Origin: Basidiobolus meristosporus CBS 931.73
Lineage: Eukaryota > Basidiobolomycota > Basidiobolomycetes > Basidiobolales > Basidiobolaceae
Reading direction: 5' to 3'
DNA: 26,362 bases
NCBI GenBank assembly: GCA_002104905.1
Contig: MCFE01000917.1
Coordinates: 1-26,362 of the forward strand
Positions 1 to 11,158 of this stretch are shown here, piece after piece. The number at the start of each line of letters is the position of its first letter. Position 1 is the first letter of the stretch. The notes beneath the pieces were generated by a model, which saw nothing but the letters and a program-made list of their open reading frames with translations, had not been told where the DNA came from and ran no database searches. The position numbers were made by a program, and so were the translations under genes.

Positions 1-943
1 ACTAAATATGACCACAAACAAGGATTCTCAGACATGGTATATTGACTCTGGAGCATCTCAACACTTTACACATCAAAAAGAACTTTTTACCCAATCTCAA
101 GAAATTCCAATTATGAAGGTTTTCATAGGTGACAATAGAACACTTGACTCAGTGGGAGAAGGAACTATCCAAGTAAACCTAAGAAGCAGTGAAGGAAGCC
201 ATACACTGACCTTTAAAGAAGTACTCTATGTACCAGAAATAGCCAAGAGCCTACTATCTGTAAGCAAGGCCACAGCAAAAGGACTCAGTTTCAGCTTTAA
301 CAATTCTGGATGCAAGATCACTGACCAAAATGGTGTTCATATTGCTTTGGGTATCAGAGATCAGAATCTATACAAGTTGACTTATATTCCATCATATCTA
401 GAAGTCAATAAAGGTAACTGAAATGAAGAAACACCAATACTGTGGCACAGGAGATTTGGGCACATCAATTTTGACTATTTGCACAAAATGAACTAAGGTC
501 AGCTGATATTTGGAGCAAAAAATGATCCCCCAGCTAATTTGGAGCACTGTGAAGCCTGCATATACAGGTAACAAGCCAGACAACTGTTCAAGAGTTCTGG
601 GTTGATCAAAACTAAGAAAAATTAGATCTAATTCACTCAGATCTGTGTGGACCTATGCAAAATTTATCCTTAGGTGGGATAAAGTATTTGATCACTTTTA
701 TTGTTGATTATACAAGATACACATGGGTCTACTTCATGGAGAGAAAGGAAGAAGCTCTGTGTAAGTTCAGGGAGCTCAAAGCCATGGTGGAGAGAGAAAC
801 TGGTGAAAAGTCAAGAAAATATGCTCTGACAATGGCGGAGAATATACCTCAAAACTCTTCATCCACTTCTGCAAAATTCATGGGACAAAGCAAGAGACTA
901 CTGTACCATACTCCCCACAACTAGATGCAGTAGCAGAACATGC
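1..943 (+). mobile_element. Copia element A, left part (protease to integrase)
   Basis: This is the left visible part of a plus-strand Ty1/copia element. The element is interrupted at 943 by element B and resumes at 13465. The translated order is retropepsin (DSGAS), the pre-integrase zinc region and the start of the integrase core, matching element C throughout. Gag and the 5' LTR lie outside the window. The sequence just before 944 and just after 13464 reads continuously through the integrase when compared with C, with CATGC present on both sides. This part is decayed by stops and small deletions. Confidence 0.9.
8..943 (+). pseudogene. Copia A pol fragment: retropepsin, pre-integrase, integrase start
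   Basis: The open stretch 8-421 encodes the aspartic protease region with active-site motif DSGAS near residue 15 and the linker to the integrase. A TGA at 419-421 ends it. From 422 to 943 the HHCC region and the first part of the integrase core can still be followed by comparison with element C, but in shifting frames and with internal stops. For example, the WHRRFGH-like segment is followed by a stop where C reads RKMIKD. At 655-924 the integrase core resumes (MQNLSLGG onward) and shifts again near 810. This is a dead copy of a polyprotein that cleaved itself, integrated cDNA and reverse-transcribed RNA. The frame continues at 13465. Confidence 0.85.
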
Positions 944-1290
944 TGTTGTAAGAGTCTTGGAGATATTGGCAGTGATTGTGTGAACAAGTAGATTACGTGG
1001 TTATGACTTAATGATTTGTTGAATGTAAAGTGGTATTTATACTTTTACCTGTTCTTGGCATTACAAACATGAAGATTAGGCTGAGGAAGGTCCCAAGAGC
1101 ATGTGTGCAGAGCTTGGGGCTGTTTGGACAACTTTGAGAATTTCATGTTCTGGGTACCTGATATTTTGGTGAAAATATTCCAAGTAAATCCCAACAAGGA
1201 ATTTGGTCAGTATTCTCTAGGATTTGAAGGTAATGATCTAAGCGATTAAGTTAGGTGAGTATATAGGTGGAAATACAAATTTTTACAACA
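944..1290 (-). repeat. 3' LTR of element B
   Basis: This is a 347-bp LTR bounded by TG and CA (TGTTGTAAGAG at the left, TTTTACAACA at the right on the plus strand). It lies beside the polypurine tract of B at 1291-1299, which fixes it as the 3' LTR of a minus-strand element. It pairs with 13111-13459, differing by many substitutions and at least two single-base gaps. A TATA-like core and a poly(A) signal are still recognisable on the minus strand. Confidence 0.9.
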
Positions 1291-1301
1291 CTCCCATTCA
1301 G

Positions 1302-3739
1302 CTAAATGTTCATACTGACTAGTCCTAATTTTGACCTAAGATATTCAAACTTTTCTCTAGCTAATGGTTTGGCAAATATGTCTGCAATCATTTCATCTCT
1401 AGGACAGTTAACTAAGCTAACTAAGCTATTCTCTATAGCTTCATATATGAAATGATGTCTAATATCTATGTGCTTGGTTCTAGCATGAAAAGTTGGATTT
1501 CTGCCTAATTGTACACATCCATGATTATCTTGAAATAAAGTAATAGGAGTTTTTTGACATAGGCCTAAATCTGTAAGAAGCTTTCTTAACCACATTGCTT
1601 CTTTTGTAGCTTCACAGGCTGCCATATACTCTGCCTCTGTAGTAGAAAGTGCTACGGTTGGTTGCTTTCTTGAGTTCCATGAAATTGCTGCTTTACAGTA
1701 AAGAAAGGTGTATCCTGTGGGGGATCTTCTGACTTCCAAATTTTGTCCCCAATAAGCATCAGAGTATCCCACAAGATCCTGTTCTGAATCCTTATAAGTG
1801 TATCTTAATCAGATATTAGCAGTTCCTTTTAGGTATCTAAGAATCTGCTTAACTGCTGCAATATGATCAGATCCAAAGTTCTGATTATGTTGGCTGACAA
1901 CTCCCAGTGAGTATGCAATGTTTGGACATGTTCCAAGCATGATATACATCAGTCTGCCACTATAGATTGATAAGGAAAGTCAGGGATTTCTGATGGCACC
2001 AAGCACTCTTGATTTGGTTGAGTTTTGCCAAAGCTAAGGTTTGTCTCCATTGGAGTAGCTGCCTGTTTACAGTCTTCCATTCAATACTTCGTTAGTATAT
2101 CTTGAATATACTTGGATTGGCTTAGGGTAATAGTCTGGGTACCTCTGCCTATAGAGAACCTGATCCCTAAGTAGTAACTAAGCTTCCTAGATTGGACATA
2201 TTGAACTCCTTAGAAAGGCTGGATTTAGTCACTTCCAATGTTTCTAGATTATTGGCAGCTATAATAAGATCATCCATATATAGAGCTAATAGAACTGGAT
2301 TTGCTCTATCTGGCTTATAGTATACACTATTGTCAGCATTACTCCTTTTGAAACTCAAAGATTCCAAATAAGAGTCTATCTTGCAATTGCAGGCTCTTGG
2401 TGATTGTTTGAGACCATATAGTGACTTTTTAAGCTTGCAGACCAAATGGGGGTTATCTTGGTCAGCAAACCCATCAGGCTGGTTCATGTACACCTCCTGA
2501 TCAAGTTCCCAATTCAACAATGCTGTTTTTACATCCATTTGATGAATAAAATACCTATATTTGGCTGCAATAGCCAATATTAGTCTGATGGAATTAAACT
2601 TGGCTACCGGTGCAAAGGTCTCAGTCTAATCAAGTTCTTTTGTTTGAGAGTATCCTTTGGCCACAAGTCTTGCTTTGTATCTTTCAATTGTACCATCAGC
2701 CTTGTATTTTGACTTGAAGACCCATCTGCATCCAATTGATTTTTGTTTGATTGGCAATTTGACCCAGTCCCAAGTTAGATTTTCCATCAGGGCCTGATAT
2801 TCCACAGTCATTGCAGATCTCCAGAACTTTGTCTGAAAGCTATTTAGGGATCTTTTACAGTCTGGGGCTCATCAATATGGACTGAATAGGCAAAGGCTAA
2901 GTTTGTGCCCTCATTGATATAGTAGTTTAGGCTATTTCTTGTTGAATTGGATCTTCAGGCATTCAATACTGTAATGCTCACTTCTGGGATATTTCTGAGC
3001 ACTGATTCAGGATGATCCATGGTTGAAGAGTCCTCTGGAGTGAGAAGATTTTCATTGTTTTCCTATGATTCAATCCTGACAATTGGTGGCCTTAAGATCA
3101 GATTTTTGTCATCATCTGATGACATTTTTTGTGAAAATTTTGAATTTTCATAAAACAACACATCCCTGGACCTGATTAGCTTCTTTGATTTGGTATTGCA
3201 GAGTCTGTATGCTTGACTCTCATTGCAGTAGCCCAAAAATATGCATTTTACACTTTTTGGCTCAAATTTTGACTGATTTCCGGGCAGTCTCAAGGCATAT
3301 GCTGTACACCCAAATATTCCTATATGTTCTGCATTTGGTCTGTATCCATACCATGCTTCAAACGGAGTAGAATCACTAAGTATTTTGCTATAACTCCTAT
3401 TTCTAAGATATACAGCAGTGGCAACTGATTCCACCCTAAAATTATAGGATAATTTTTGATCATGGATCATAGATCTTACCATATCAATTATTGATCTGTT
3501 AGCACATTCTGCTACTCCATTTTGCTGGGGGAGTATGGTACAGTAGTCTCTTGCTTTATCCCATGAATTTTGCAGAAGTGGATGAAGAGTTTTGAGGTAT
3601 ATTCTCCACCATTGTCAGAGCATATTTTCTTGATTTTTTCACCAGTTTCTCTCTCCACCACGGCTTTGAGCTCCTGGAGCTTATACAGAGCTTCTTCCTT
3701 TCTCTCCATGCAGTAGACCCACGTGTATCTTGTATAATC
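1302..3739 (-). pseudogene. Copia B pol: integrase, reverse transcriptase, RNase H remnants
   Basis: This is the 3' part of the B polyprotein, read on the minus strand and broken into several open stretches. The stretch 3063-3709 holds the second half of the integrase. The stretch 2626-2811 holds the start of reverse transcriptase. The stretch 2167-2577 holds the reverse transcriptase palm with an intact YMDD box. The stretch 1302-1772 holds the RNase H end, with the EAEYMAACEATKEAMWLRKL-type segment and the KHIDIRHHF region. Frameshifts and stops separate them, and part of the segment between reverse transcriptase and RNase H (about 1773-2166) is degenerate. The 5' part of the same gene lies at 11748-13106, beyond the C insertion. 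It is non-functional as it stands. Confidence 0.85.
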
Positions 3740-4089
3740 TGTTGTAAGAGTCTTGGAGATATTGGAAGTGATTTGGAGAACAAGTAGATTATGTGGTTTT
3801 CACTTAATGATTTATTGAATGTAAAAGTAGTATTTATACTTTTACATGGTCTTGGCATTACAAACACGTAGAATAGGTTAAGGAAGGTCCCAAGAACATG
3901 TGTGCAAAGTTTGGGGCTGTTTGGACAACTTTGAGAATTTTCATGTTCTGGGTACCTGGTATTTTGGTGAAAATATTCTAAGTAAGTCCCGACAAGGAAT
4001 TTGGTCAGTATTCTCTAGGATTTGAAGGTGATGATCTAAGTGACTAAGTTAGGTGAATATTTAGGTGGAAAATACGAATTTTTACAACA
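3740..4089 (-). repeat. 3' LTR of element C
   Basis: This 350-bp LTR has TG/CA ends and lies beside the polypurine tract 4090-4098. It matches the 5' LTR at 11393-11742 except for one base. On the minus strand it carries a TATA-like core (GTATAAATAC) inside a perfect 11-bp-arm hairpin at 3819-3847, closely followed by AATAAA (plus-strand TTTATT at 3811-3816). Promoter and poly(A) signal are therefore both inside the LTR. Confidence 0.93.
3819..3847 (-). promoter_or_regulatory. TATA-containing hairpin in LTR of C
   Basis: Perfect inverted repeat ATGTAAAAGTA / TACTTTTACAT with a 7-nt spacer. On the minus strand the TATA-like core GTATAAATAC spans the left arm's end and the loop, and AATAAA follows at once. 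The same geometry (11-bp arms, 7-nt loop) occurs in the LTRs of D at 8084-8112 with different arm sequence, and in solo LTR G at 16520-16548. The inverted repeat is directly visible. Its role in promoter function, poly(A) selection or RNA folding is inferred. Confidence 0.6.
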
Positions 4090-4098
4090 CTCCCACTC
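4090..4098 (-). promoter_or_regulatory. Polypurine tract of element C
   Basis: GAGTGGGAG on the minus strand, directly abutting the 3' LTR. It would prime plus-strand DNA synthesis. The identical 9-mer precedes the 3' LTRs of D (10796-10804) and A (15778-15786), and B has GAATGGGAG at 1291-1299. Confidence 0.85.
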
Positions 4099-4100
4099 AG

Positions 4101-7100
4101 CTAAATGTTCATACTGACTAGTCCTAATTTTGACCTAAGATATTCAAACTTGTCACTAGCTAATGGTTTGGTAAATATGTCTGCAATCATTTCATCTGTA
4201 GGACAGTAAACTAAGCTAACTAAGTTATTCTCTATAGCTTCACGTATGAAATGATGTCTAATATCTATGTGCTTGGTTCTAGCATGAAAAGTTGGATTTC
4301 TACCTAATTGTATACATCCTTGATTATCTTGAAATAAAGTAATAGGCGTTTTTTGACATAGGCCTAAATCTGTAAAGAGCTTTCTTAACCACATTGCTTC
4401 TTTTGTAGCTTCACAGGCTGCCATATACTCTGCCTCTGTAGTAGAAAGTGCTACGGTTGGTTGCTTTCTTGAGTTCCATGAAATGGCTCCTTTACAGTAA
4501 AGAAAGGTATATCCTGTGGTGGATCTTCTGTCTTCTAAATTTCGTCCCCAATCAGCATCAGAGTATCCCACAAGATCCTGTTCTGAATCCTTATAAGTGT
4601 ATCTTAAGCAGATATCAGCAGTTCCTTTTAGGTATCTAAAAATCCGCTTAACTGCTGCAATATGATCAGATCCATAATTCTGATTATGTTGGCTGACAAC
4701 TCCCACTGAATATGAGATATCTGGACGTGTTCCAAGCATGATATACATCAGACTGCCGACCATAGATTGATAAGGAAAGTCAGGGCTTTCAGATGGCACC
4801 AAGCTCTCTTGATTTGGTTGAGTTTTGACCAAGTTAAGGTTTGTCTCCATTGGGGTAGCTGCCGGTTTGCAGTCTTCCATTTTGTACTTCTTTAGTATAT
4901 CTTGAATATACTTGGATTGGCTTAGGGTAATAGTCTGGGTACTTCTGTCTATGGAGAACTTAATCCCTAAGTAGTAACTAAGTTCTCCTAGATCGGACAT
5001 CTTGAACTCCTTAGATAGGCTGGATTTAGTCTCTTCCAATGTTTCTAGGTTATTGGCGGCTATAATAAGATCATCCACATATAGAGCTAATAGAACTGGA
5101 TTTGCTCTATCTGGCTTATAGTATATACTATAGTCAGCATTACTCCTTTTGAAACTCAAAGATTCCAAATAAGAATCTATCTTGCAATTCCAGGCTCTTG
5201 GTGATTGTTTGAGACCATATAGTGACTTTTTAAGCTTGCAGACCAAATGGGGGTTATCTTGGTCAACAAACCCATCAGGCTGGTCCATATACACGTCCTC
5301 ATCAAGTTCTCCATTCAAAAATGCAGTTTTTACATCCATTTGATGAATAAAAAACTTATATTTGGCTGCAATAGCCAATATTAATCTGATGGAATTAAAC
5401 TTGGCTACCGGTGCAAAGGTCTCAGTATAGTCAAGTCCTTTTGTTTGAGAGTATCCTTTGGCTACAAGTCTTGCTTTGTATCTTTCAATTGTACCATCAG
5501 CCTTGTATTTTGTCTTGAAGACCCATCTGCATCCAATTGATTTTCGGTTGATTGGTAATTTGACTAAGTCCCAAGTTTGATTTTCCATCAGTGCCTGATA
5601 TTCCTCAGTCATTGCAGATCTCCAAAACTTCGTCTGAGGACTATTTAGGGCCTCTTTTACAGTCTGGGATTCATCAACATGGACTGAATAGGCATAGGCT
5701 AAGTTTGTACCCTCATTGATATAGTAATTTGGGCTATTTCTTGTCCGATTGGATCTCCGGGCATTTGATACTGGAATGATCACTTCTGGGATATTCCTGG
5801 GCACTGATTCTGGCTGAACCACGGTTGTAGAGTCCTCTGGAGTGAAAAAATTTTCATTGTTTTGCTCTGATTCAATCCTGACAATTGGTGGACTTGAGAT
5901 CAAATTTTCGTCATCATCTGATGTCATTTTTTGTGAAAATTTTGAATTTTCATCAAACAACACATCCCTGGACTTGATCAGCTTCTTTGCTTCGGTATTG
6001 TAGAGTCTGTATGCCTTACTCTCATTGCAGTAGCCCAAAAATATGCATTTTACACTTTTTGGCTCAAATTTTGACTGATTTCCGGCCAGTTTTTTGGCAT
6101 ATGCTGTACATCCAAATATTCTTAGATGTTCTGCACTTGGTCTGTATCCATACCATGCTTCAAATGGAGTAGAATCACGAAGTATTCTGTTATAACTCCT
6201 ATTTTTAAGATATACAGCAGTGGCAACTGATTCCGCCCAAAAATCATAGGATAATTTTTGATCATGGATCATAGATCTTGCCATATCAATTATTGATCTG
6301 TTAGCTCGTTCTGCTACTCCATTTTGCTGTGGGGAGTATGGTACAGTAGTCTCTTGCTTTATCCCATGAATTTTGCAGAAGTGGATGAAGAGTTTTGAGG
6401 TATATTCTCCACCATTGTCAGAGCGTATTTTCTTGATTTTTTCACCAGTTTCTCTCTCCACCATGGCTTTGAACTCCCTGAGCTTAGACAGAGCTTCTTC
6501 CTTTCTCTCCATGAAGTAGACCCATGTGTATCTTGTATAATCATCAATAAAAGTGATTAAATACTTCATCCCGCCTAAGGATAAATTTTGCATAGGTCCA
6601 CACAGATCTGAGTGAATTAGATCTAATTTTTTCTTAGTTTTGATTAACCCAGAGCTCTTGAACGGTTGTCTGGCTTGTTTCCCATATATGCAGGCTTCAC
6701 AGTGCTCCAAAATAGCTGGGGGATCAATTTTCACTCCAGAAATTAGCTGATCTTTGATCATTTTACGCAAATAATCAAAATTGATGTGTCCAAATCTCCT
6801 GTGCCAAAGCATTGGTGTTTCTTCATTTAAGTTACTTATATTGGCTTCCAGATATGATGGAATATAAGTCAACTTGTATAGGTTCTGATCTCTGATGCCC
6901 GAAGCAATATGGGCACCATTTTGATCAGTGATCCTGCATCCAGAATTGTCAAAACTGAAACTGAGTCCTTCTGCTGTGGCCTTGCTTACAGAGAGTAGGT
7001 TCTTGGCTATTTCTGGTACATAGAGTACTTCTTTAAAGGTCAGTGTATGGCTTCCTTCACTGCTTCTAAGGTTTACTTGGATAGTTCCTTCTCCCACTGC

Positions 7101-7842
7101 ATCAAGTGTTCTATCGTCACCCATGAAAACCTTCTTAATTGGAATTTCTTGATATTGGGTAAAAAGTTCTTTTTGGTGTGTAAAGTGTTGAGAAGCTCCA
7201 GAGTCAATATACCACGTCTGAGAATCCTTGTTTGTGGTCATATTTAGTGCAGATATGAATAGTCTATCTTCAGTTGTTACAGCATTTCCATATTCAGGCT
7301 TCTTTTGCTGATAATCTCTCTTTTTGAAACATCGGTCTGATGTGTGTCCTTTCCTTTTGCAGTAGTTGCAAAATAGGTTGCTGTTGCCTTTGTAGGGTCT
7401 TGGGTACCTCCTTTGTTGGTTATCATTGCTTATTAAAGCATTTTCTTCTTCCTTCTTATTGGCGCTTGATTTTCTTAATTCTTCATCCAGGAGCCTTCCA
7501 TATACGTAATTTAAGGTCAAATCTTCAGTTCTGGACTCTAGGGCTGATACAAGGCCCTGAAACTCGTCTGTCAGGCTATTCAGGATGGTAACTATCACAT
7601 CCTCATCAGTAGTTGGTACGCCCACAGATTCCATCTCATCTACCAGCAGGGTAATTCTGTTAATTAGATTTTTCATTTCTTCTCCTGGCAGCATCTTTGT
7701 AGTAAAGAATTTTCTTCTCAGATACATTTTCTTGGCAGCTGAACATGACTGGTAGGTGTCTTCTAATGCTTTCCAGGCATTCTTTGCCGTTTTTGCTCTT
7801 GAGCATTGAATTAGCAATTTGTCCTTGACATTAAGGCAAATG
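4101..7842 (-). CDS. Copia gag-pol polyprotein of element C, main part
   Basis: This long open frame runs from the D insertion point to the TAG at 4101-4103. Its first internal Met is at 7817, giving 1238 residues. Numbered from that Met, the order is: gag region of the copia UBN2 type; CCHC zinc knuckle C150, C153, H158, C163; retropepsin DSG 205-207; integrase zinc site H339, H344, C373, C376; integrase catalytic D404, D467, E503; reverse transcriptase with MDVKTAF near 827-833 and YVDD 913-916; RNase H to the end (TTEAEYMA, DNQGCIQL). No stop or frameshift occurs. Together with 11159-11388 it forms a single frame of 1324 codons including the stop; D interrupts it after codon 77. Protease before integrase before reverse transcriptase is the Ty1/copia order. 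Confidence 0.93.
7838..7842. repeat. Target-site duplication of D, left copy (AAATG)
   Basis: AAATG here and at 11154-11158 flank element D exactly. The undisturbed relative at 12871-12880 (GGCAAATGCA) has one copy, confirming the duplication. Confidence 0.93.
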
Positions 7843-8191
7843 TGTTGTAATTATTGAATTGTCACCTAAATATTCATGCTAACTTAGTCACATAGATCTT
7901 ATTCTGTGATTAGCATTCTGTCCTGACTAGATTTCTTGTCGGGATTTACTTAGAATATTTTCACCAAATTGTCAGGTACCCAGATTATTATTTTTCTCAA
8001 AGTCGTCCAAAAGACCCCAAACTTTGCACACATATTCTTGGGACCTTCCTTAACAAACTCTACACGTTTGTTTCCTCTACTTTATCAAAAGTATAAATAC
8101 CATACTTTTGATCAATAAATCTACAAGTGAATAACATGTAAATCCTCTAGTTCTCCACATCACTTCCAATACTCCTCAGAATATTGCAACA
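7843..8191 (+). repeat. 5' LTR of element D
   Basis: This 349-bp LTR begins TGTTGTAATTATTG and ends ATATTGCAACA. It is identical by eye to 10805-11153. It is clearly related to the C LTR in many blocks (for example the segment around GTCGGGATTTACTTAGAATA) but diverged elsewhere. TATA core GTATAAATAC is at about 8091-8100, within the hairpin 8084-8112. AATAAA is at 8114-8119. Confidence 0.93.
8084..8112 (+). promoter_or_regulatory. TATA-containing hairpin in LTR of D
   Basis: Perfect inverted repeat ATCAAAAGTAT / ATACTTTTGAT with a 7-nt spacer (AAATACC), followed by AATAAA. Compared with C, the left arm has C where C has GT and the right arm has G where C has AC, so both arms changed together and pairing is kept. 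The second copy is at 11046-11074 in the 3' LTR. Confidence 0.6.
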
Positions 8192-8210
8192 GGTTATGAG
8201 CCCCGAGCTT
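8192..8210 (+). promoter_or_regulatory. Primer-binding site of D (initiator tRNA-Met anticodon arm)
   Basis: GGTTATGAGCCCCGAGCTT directly follows the 5' LTR. It is complementary to the anticodon arm of an initiator tRNA-Met (GGGGCUCAUAACC, anticodon CAU), not to a tRNA 3' CCA end. Drosophila copia is known to prime from a 5' half of initiator tRNA-Met in this way. C and B have the same core at 11374-11392 and 13092-13110. Confidence 0.75.
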
Positions 8211-10242
8211 GCTGTCCTCTTGGTGTCTACTATGCTTTGGATCCTTTTCTGCTAGTCTGGAGAAAGACTTTCCGCACTATTGCTCCGCTAAGGTTAAAGA
8301 AGACTACCGCTGCTAAAGGACTATGTTTATGAGGATATTGCTGTGGAGAAGAAGGCCTTGCCTTCAAAAGATGCCTTCAGTAACTATCCAAGTTAGTTAT
8401 GAAGAAGAGTCAATCAAACTGGCATGTAATTGTGTCAAGAAATATAGTATGTTGGTGCTCTACCACTACTGAAGAAAATTGCGTAATTCCAGCAATTGAG
8501 GGTCCAGATCTACAATGAAATATACTGCAATATGTATTCATATGACCCCAATTGACTGTTAGACGAGCTCTTGGATAGGATATTATCCTGAATTGCAAAA
8601 AAAAAAATAGATCATTATTAAATGATTGCCGGAGGAGGATTTTACCAAAAATCTGTTGCCACTCAAAATACAGCTGAAAATGCAAATACTGGAGCTGTTA
8701 GCCGCCATTCTGGACTATCTACTGATGGAAAAAGATCTCAGAAACAAGCTTCCTGAATTGTAAGGATCCCAATGATATATAATACATATATATCCACCTG
8801 GAGTATGGATATGTACTACACAATCCATTAGAAGAATGCTATAATTGTATCAAGTGTTTTGATACTGAAACCAGTGTACCAGGAGCTAAATATGGAGCTG
8901 TTAGACGTGCTATCACTCTGTTTAAGTCTCAAAACAGTGGGAGAAAGTATTATACAAATTTAGCAAAATCAACTCATGAAGATTCTACCGCCAGCCAAAG
9001 GAGTGAAGCATATAATTGCAAGCCTGATTGGAGTATACAACCAAGCAACAGTTGGTCAGTACACAGCTAAGAGCCACTCAGAAGATAACATAGTACTTTA
9101 TACTTGTTATATATATATCACTTATTACAGTGGGAGAAAACACTTGGTGATATTTAACCTCTCTGGATCAGATCAGAAGAATTTTGATTGATCAAGTCAC
9201 CGCCAAGTTCTGCAACTCAAAATACTGATATATTGGAGTCTGATACCGAAGTATTGATGAAGCTAGCTATCAAATGCAGTTTATTTGATCAAATTTGGTC
9301 AACTCTATCAAAAGTTATGAATGATCTAAGTGGATGCCGATTTTGATTATTTCACTCTCAAATAGTCAGATATTCTGGAACAATGATGTCATGGAGACTC
9401 TTGTGCTCAAAAACACCGTGGTCCCACCTGCAAGGAAGTCTAGAACCACCCCACAAAAGGAATTATCCCTGGGTCATCAGCAGAAAAAGAAAAGAAGAAA
9501 AAATGGAAAATACTACTACCGCAAACTAGGGTACTTCCCAAATGGTGCCAAAACTTATGTAGGCCATATTTGGACTATCTGGCAATGCAGATATGTTCTA
9601 TGGAGCCTCTTGTACGAAGTTCTCAAGCTAGAAACCCCAGAAGAGCCTTGAAACTTCAACAGGATCTGTTAGATATTGTAGTATATATTGGAACAGATTA
9701 TTTAGTGCAGAAGTCTTGATGTCTGCTGTCTATGGAGCTGAAAGAAAAAGGTGCAAGGATCAACCAGATGGTTTTTATGGATTCTGAAGACACTGAGAAG
9801 ATCAGTTAGCCTTGGAAACCGAGCTCAAGGTTGAAAATAACTATCAGGAGAATAAGGATAATCAAAGCCCTTGTTAAGGAGAATCTCACTTCTGGAAAAG
9901 CGCCAATCTCTATTCTACAAGTATATTCTGATAAGACAAAAGCAGCTGTATCAATCCAAATCAGTAGAAGCACTCTAAGAATAGCTACCAAACAACCCAT
10001 GGTGTTGTCCAATACCAAACTGGGTAAATCAAGAAGCAAATGGACTTTGAATCTACCGCATATGAAGTAATCAGTCCAAAGAAAGTTATTGCTATTTAAA
10101 GAAGACAAAGATGACCATTCTAGATCATATTTGTGGATCTGAATCACTAAACAGACGTGGTTCAAGTGGGAGCAGGCCATCCCAGCTCAGAGTTGAGCAA
10201 AAACCTTCTTTTTTTGGCCATGTTATATGTGCCACAGTGCCA

Positions 10243-10306
10243 GGAAACAAGGATAATCCGGATCAGGCGTAAATGACAAAACCTTAACTTGACCCAAAGT
10301 AGGTCA
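10243..10306 (+). repeat. Direct repeat in D, copy 1
   Basis: The core 10268-10306 matches 10433-10471 at 37 of 39 positions. The similarity extends leftward, less strictly, to about 10243 and 10408. The copies are 165 bp apart in the same orientation. Function unknown. Confidence 0.75.
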
Positions 10307-10407
10307 CTATTTTTTACCTCATATAGCATCTATATGATGGAAGTAACTGTCCCTGAGCCTAATATGGACACACAGTGAAGTTGTCTAAATGGATTAGACT
10401 GTTGGCC

Positions 10408-10471
10408 GGAAATAAGGAAACTCCAGATCTGCCGTAAATGACAAAACCTTAACTTGACCAAAAGTGGGTCA
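10408..10471 (+). repeat. Direct repeat in D, copy 2
   Basis: Partner of 10243-10306. The shared core begins CGTAAATGACAAAACC in both copies. Confidence 0.75.
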
Positions 10472-10795
10472 ATTTTGCTCAAATAAGAAGCATTGGATAG
10501 CCCAGAGGCTATATATCATTATTACGATCTGTCAATTAGACTCAGCTTATTATTCAAGCCCGTACAACTGATCAAAGTTGATGATTAGTATTATGATCAG
10601 ATCATTCAGATTTTTAGGCATATTACTAAGTAGATATGCATACTGAATTCCAAGTTACTTGTTCTATTAAGTTGAACACAAATGCATACACCTTTGGATA
10701 ATATATTAGTCCAGTATGCAAAACAGTTAAATCTTATACGCTTATTACAGATTGCACACTCACAATATGTATTTATTACTCATGAATATTTTGTT

Positions 10796-10804
10796 GAGTG
10801 GGAG
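10796..10804 (+). promoter_or_regulatory. Polypurine tract of element D
   Basis: GAGTGGGAG abuts the 3' LTR of D and is identical to the tracts of A and C. This supports use of the same reverse transcriptase and RNase H. Confidence 0.85.
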
Positions 10805-11153
10805 TGTTGTAATTATTGAATTGTCACCTAAATATTCATGCTAACTTAGTCACATAGATCTTATTCTGTGATTAGCATTCTGTCCTGACTAGATTTCTTG
10901 TCGGGATTTACTTAGAATATTTTCACCAAATTGTCAGGTACCCAGATTATTATTTTTCTCAAAGTCGTCCAAAAGACCCCAAACTTTGCACACATATTCT
11001 TGGGACCTTCCTTAACAAACTCTACACGTTTGTTTCCTCTACTTTATCAAAAGTATAAATACCATACTTTTGATCAATAAATCTACAAGTGAATAACATG
11101 TAAATCCTCTAGTTCTCCACATCACTTCCAATACTCCTCAGAATATTGCAACA
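10805..11153 (+). repeat. 3' LTR of element D
   Basis: This 349-bp LTR is identical by eye to 7843-8191. It is followed by the target duplication AAATG (11154-11158), after which C gag resumes. It contains the hairpin 11046-11074. Confidence 0.93.
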
Positions 11154-11158
11154 AAATG

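Larger units (their letters stand above)
8192..10804 (+). other. Internal region of D, no recognisable gene
   Basis: An ATG at 8196-8198 inside the PBS opens a frame of only 19 codons (stop TAG 8253-8255). Its start, MSPELAVL, resembles the gag start of C (MSPKLSLS), so D seems to descend from a gag-bearing element. The stretch TGTCTACTA near 8227 also matches C. Beyond that I recognise nothing. The longest frames are 8976-9191 (71 codons), 9334-9651 (105 codons, with a lysine/arginine-rich stretch) and 9831-10070 (79 codons). None shows a known motif. A near-perfect direct repeat lies at about 10243-10306 and 10408-10471. Short repeats of GGAGCTGTTAG occur near 8691 and 8891. Confidence 0.7.
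7843..11153 (+). mobile_element. Non-autonomous LTR element D inside C gag
   Basis: Element D is a 3311-bp plus-strand LTR element with two 349-bp LTRs (7843-8191 and 10805-11153) that are identical by eye. It has target duplication AAATG, primer-binding site 8192-8210 and polypurine tract 10796-10804. The 2.6-kb internal region encodes no recognisable gag zinc knuckle, protease, integrase or reverse transcriptase. The PBS, the polypurine tract and much of the LTR match the autonomous C-type elements, so it was probably moved in trans by their proteins. It resembles the large-retrotransposon-derivative (LARD) class. Identical LTRs mean it is the most recent insertion in the stack. Confidence 0.92.

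Noticed and set aside
8936-9145. CAGTGGGAGAAA repeats in D as central polypurine tracts
   Set aside because: The resemblance to GAGTGGGAG is short, and two copies at arbitrary positions do not support the function.
9334-9651. Lysine-rich 105-codon frame inside D as a real gene
   Set aside because: It has no recognised motif or supporting context. Frames of this size are expected by chance in 2.6 kb of AT-rich DNA.
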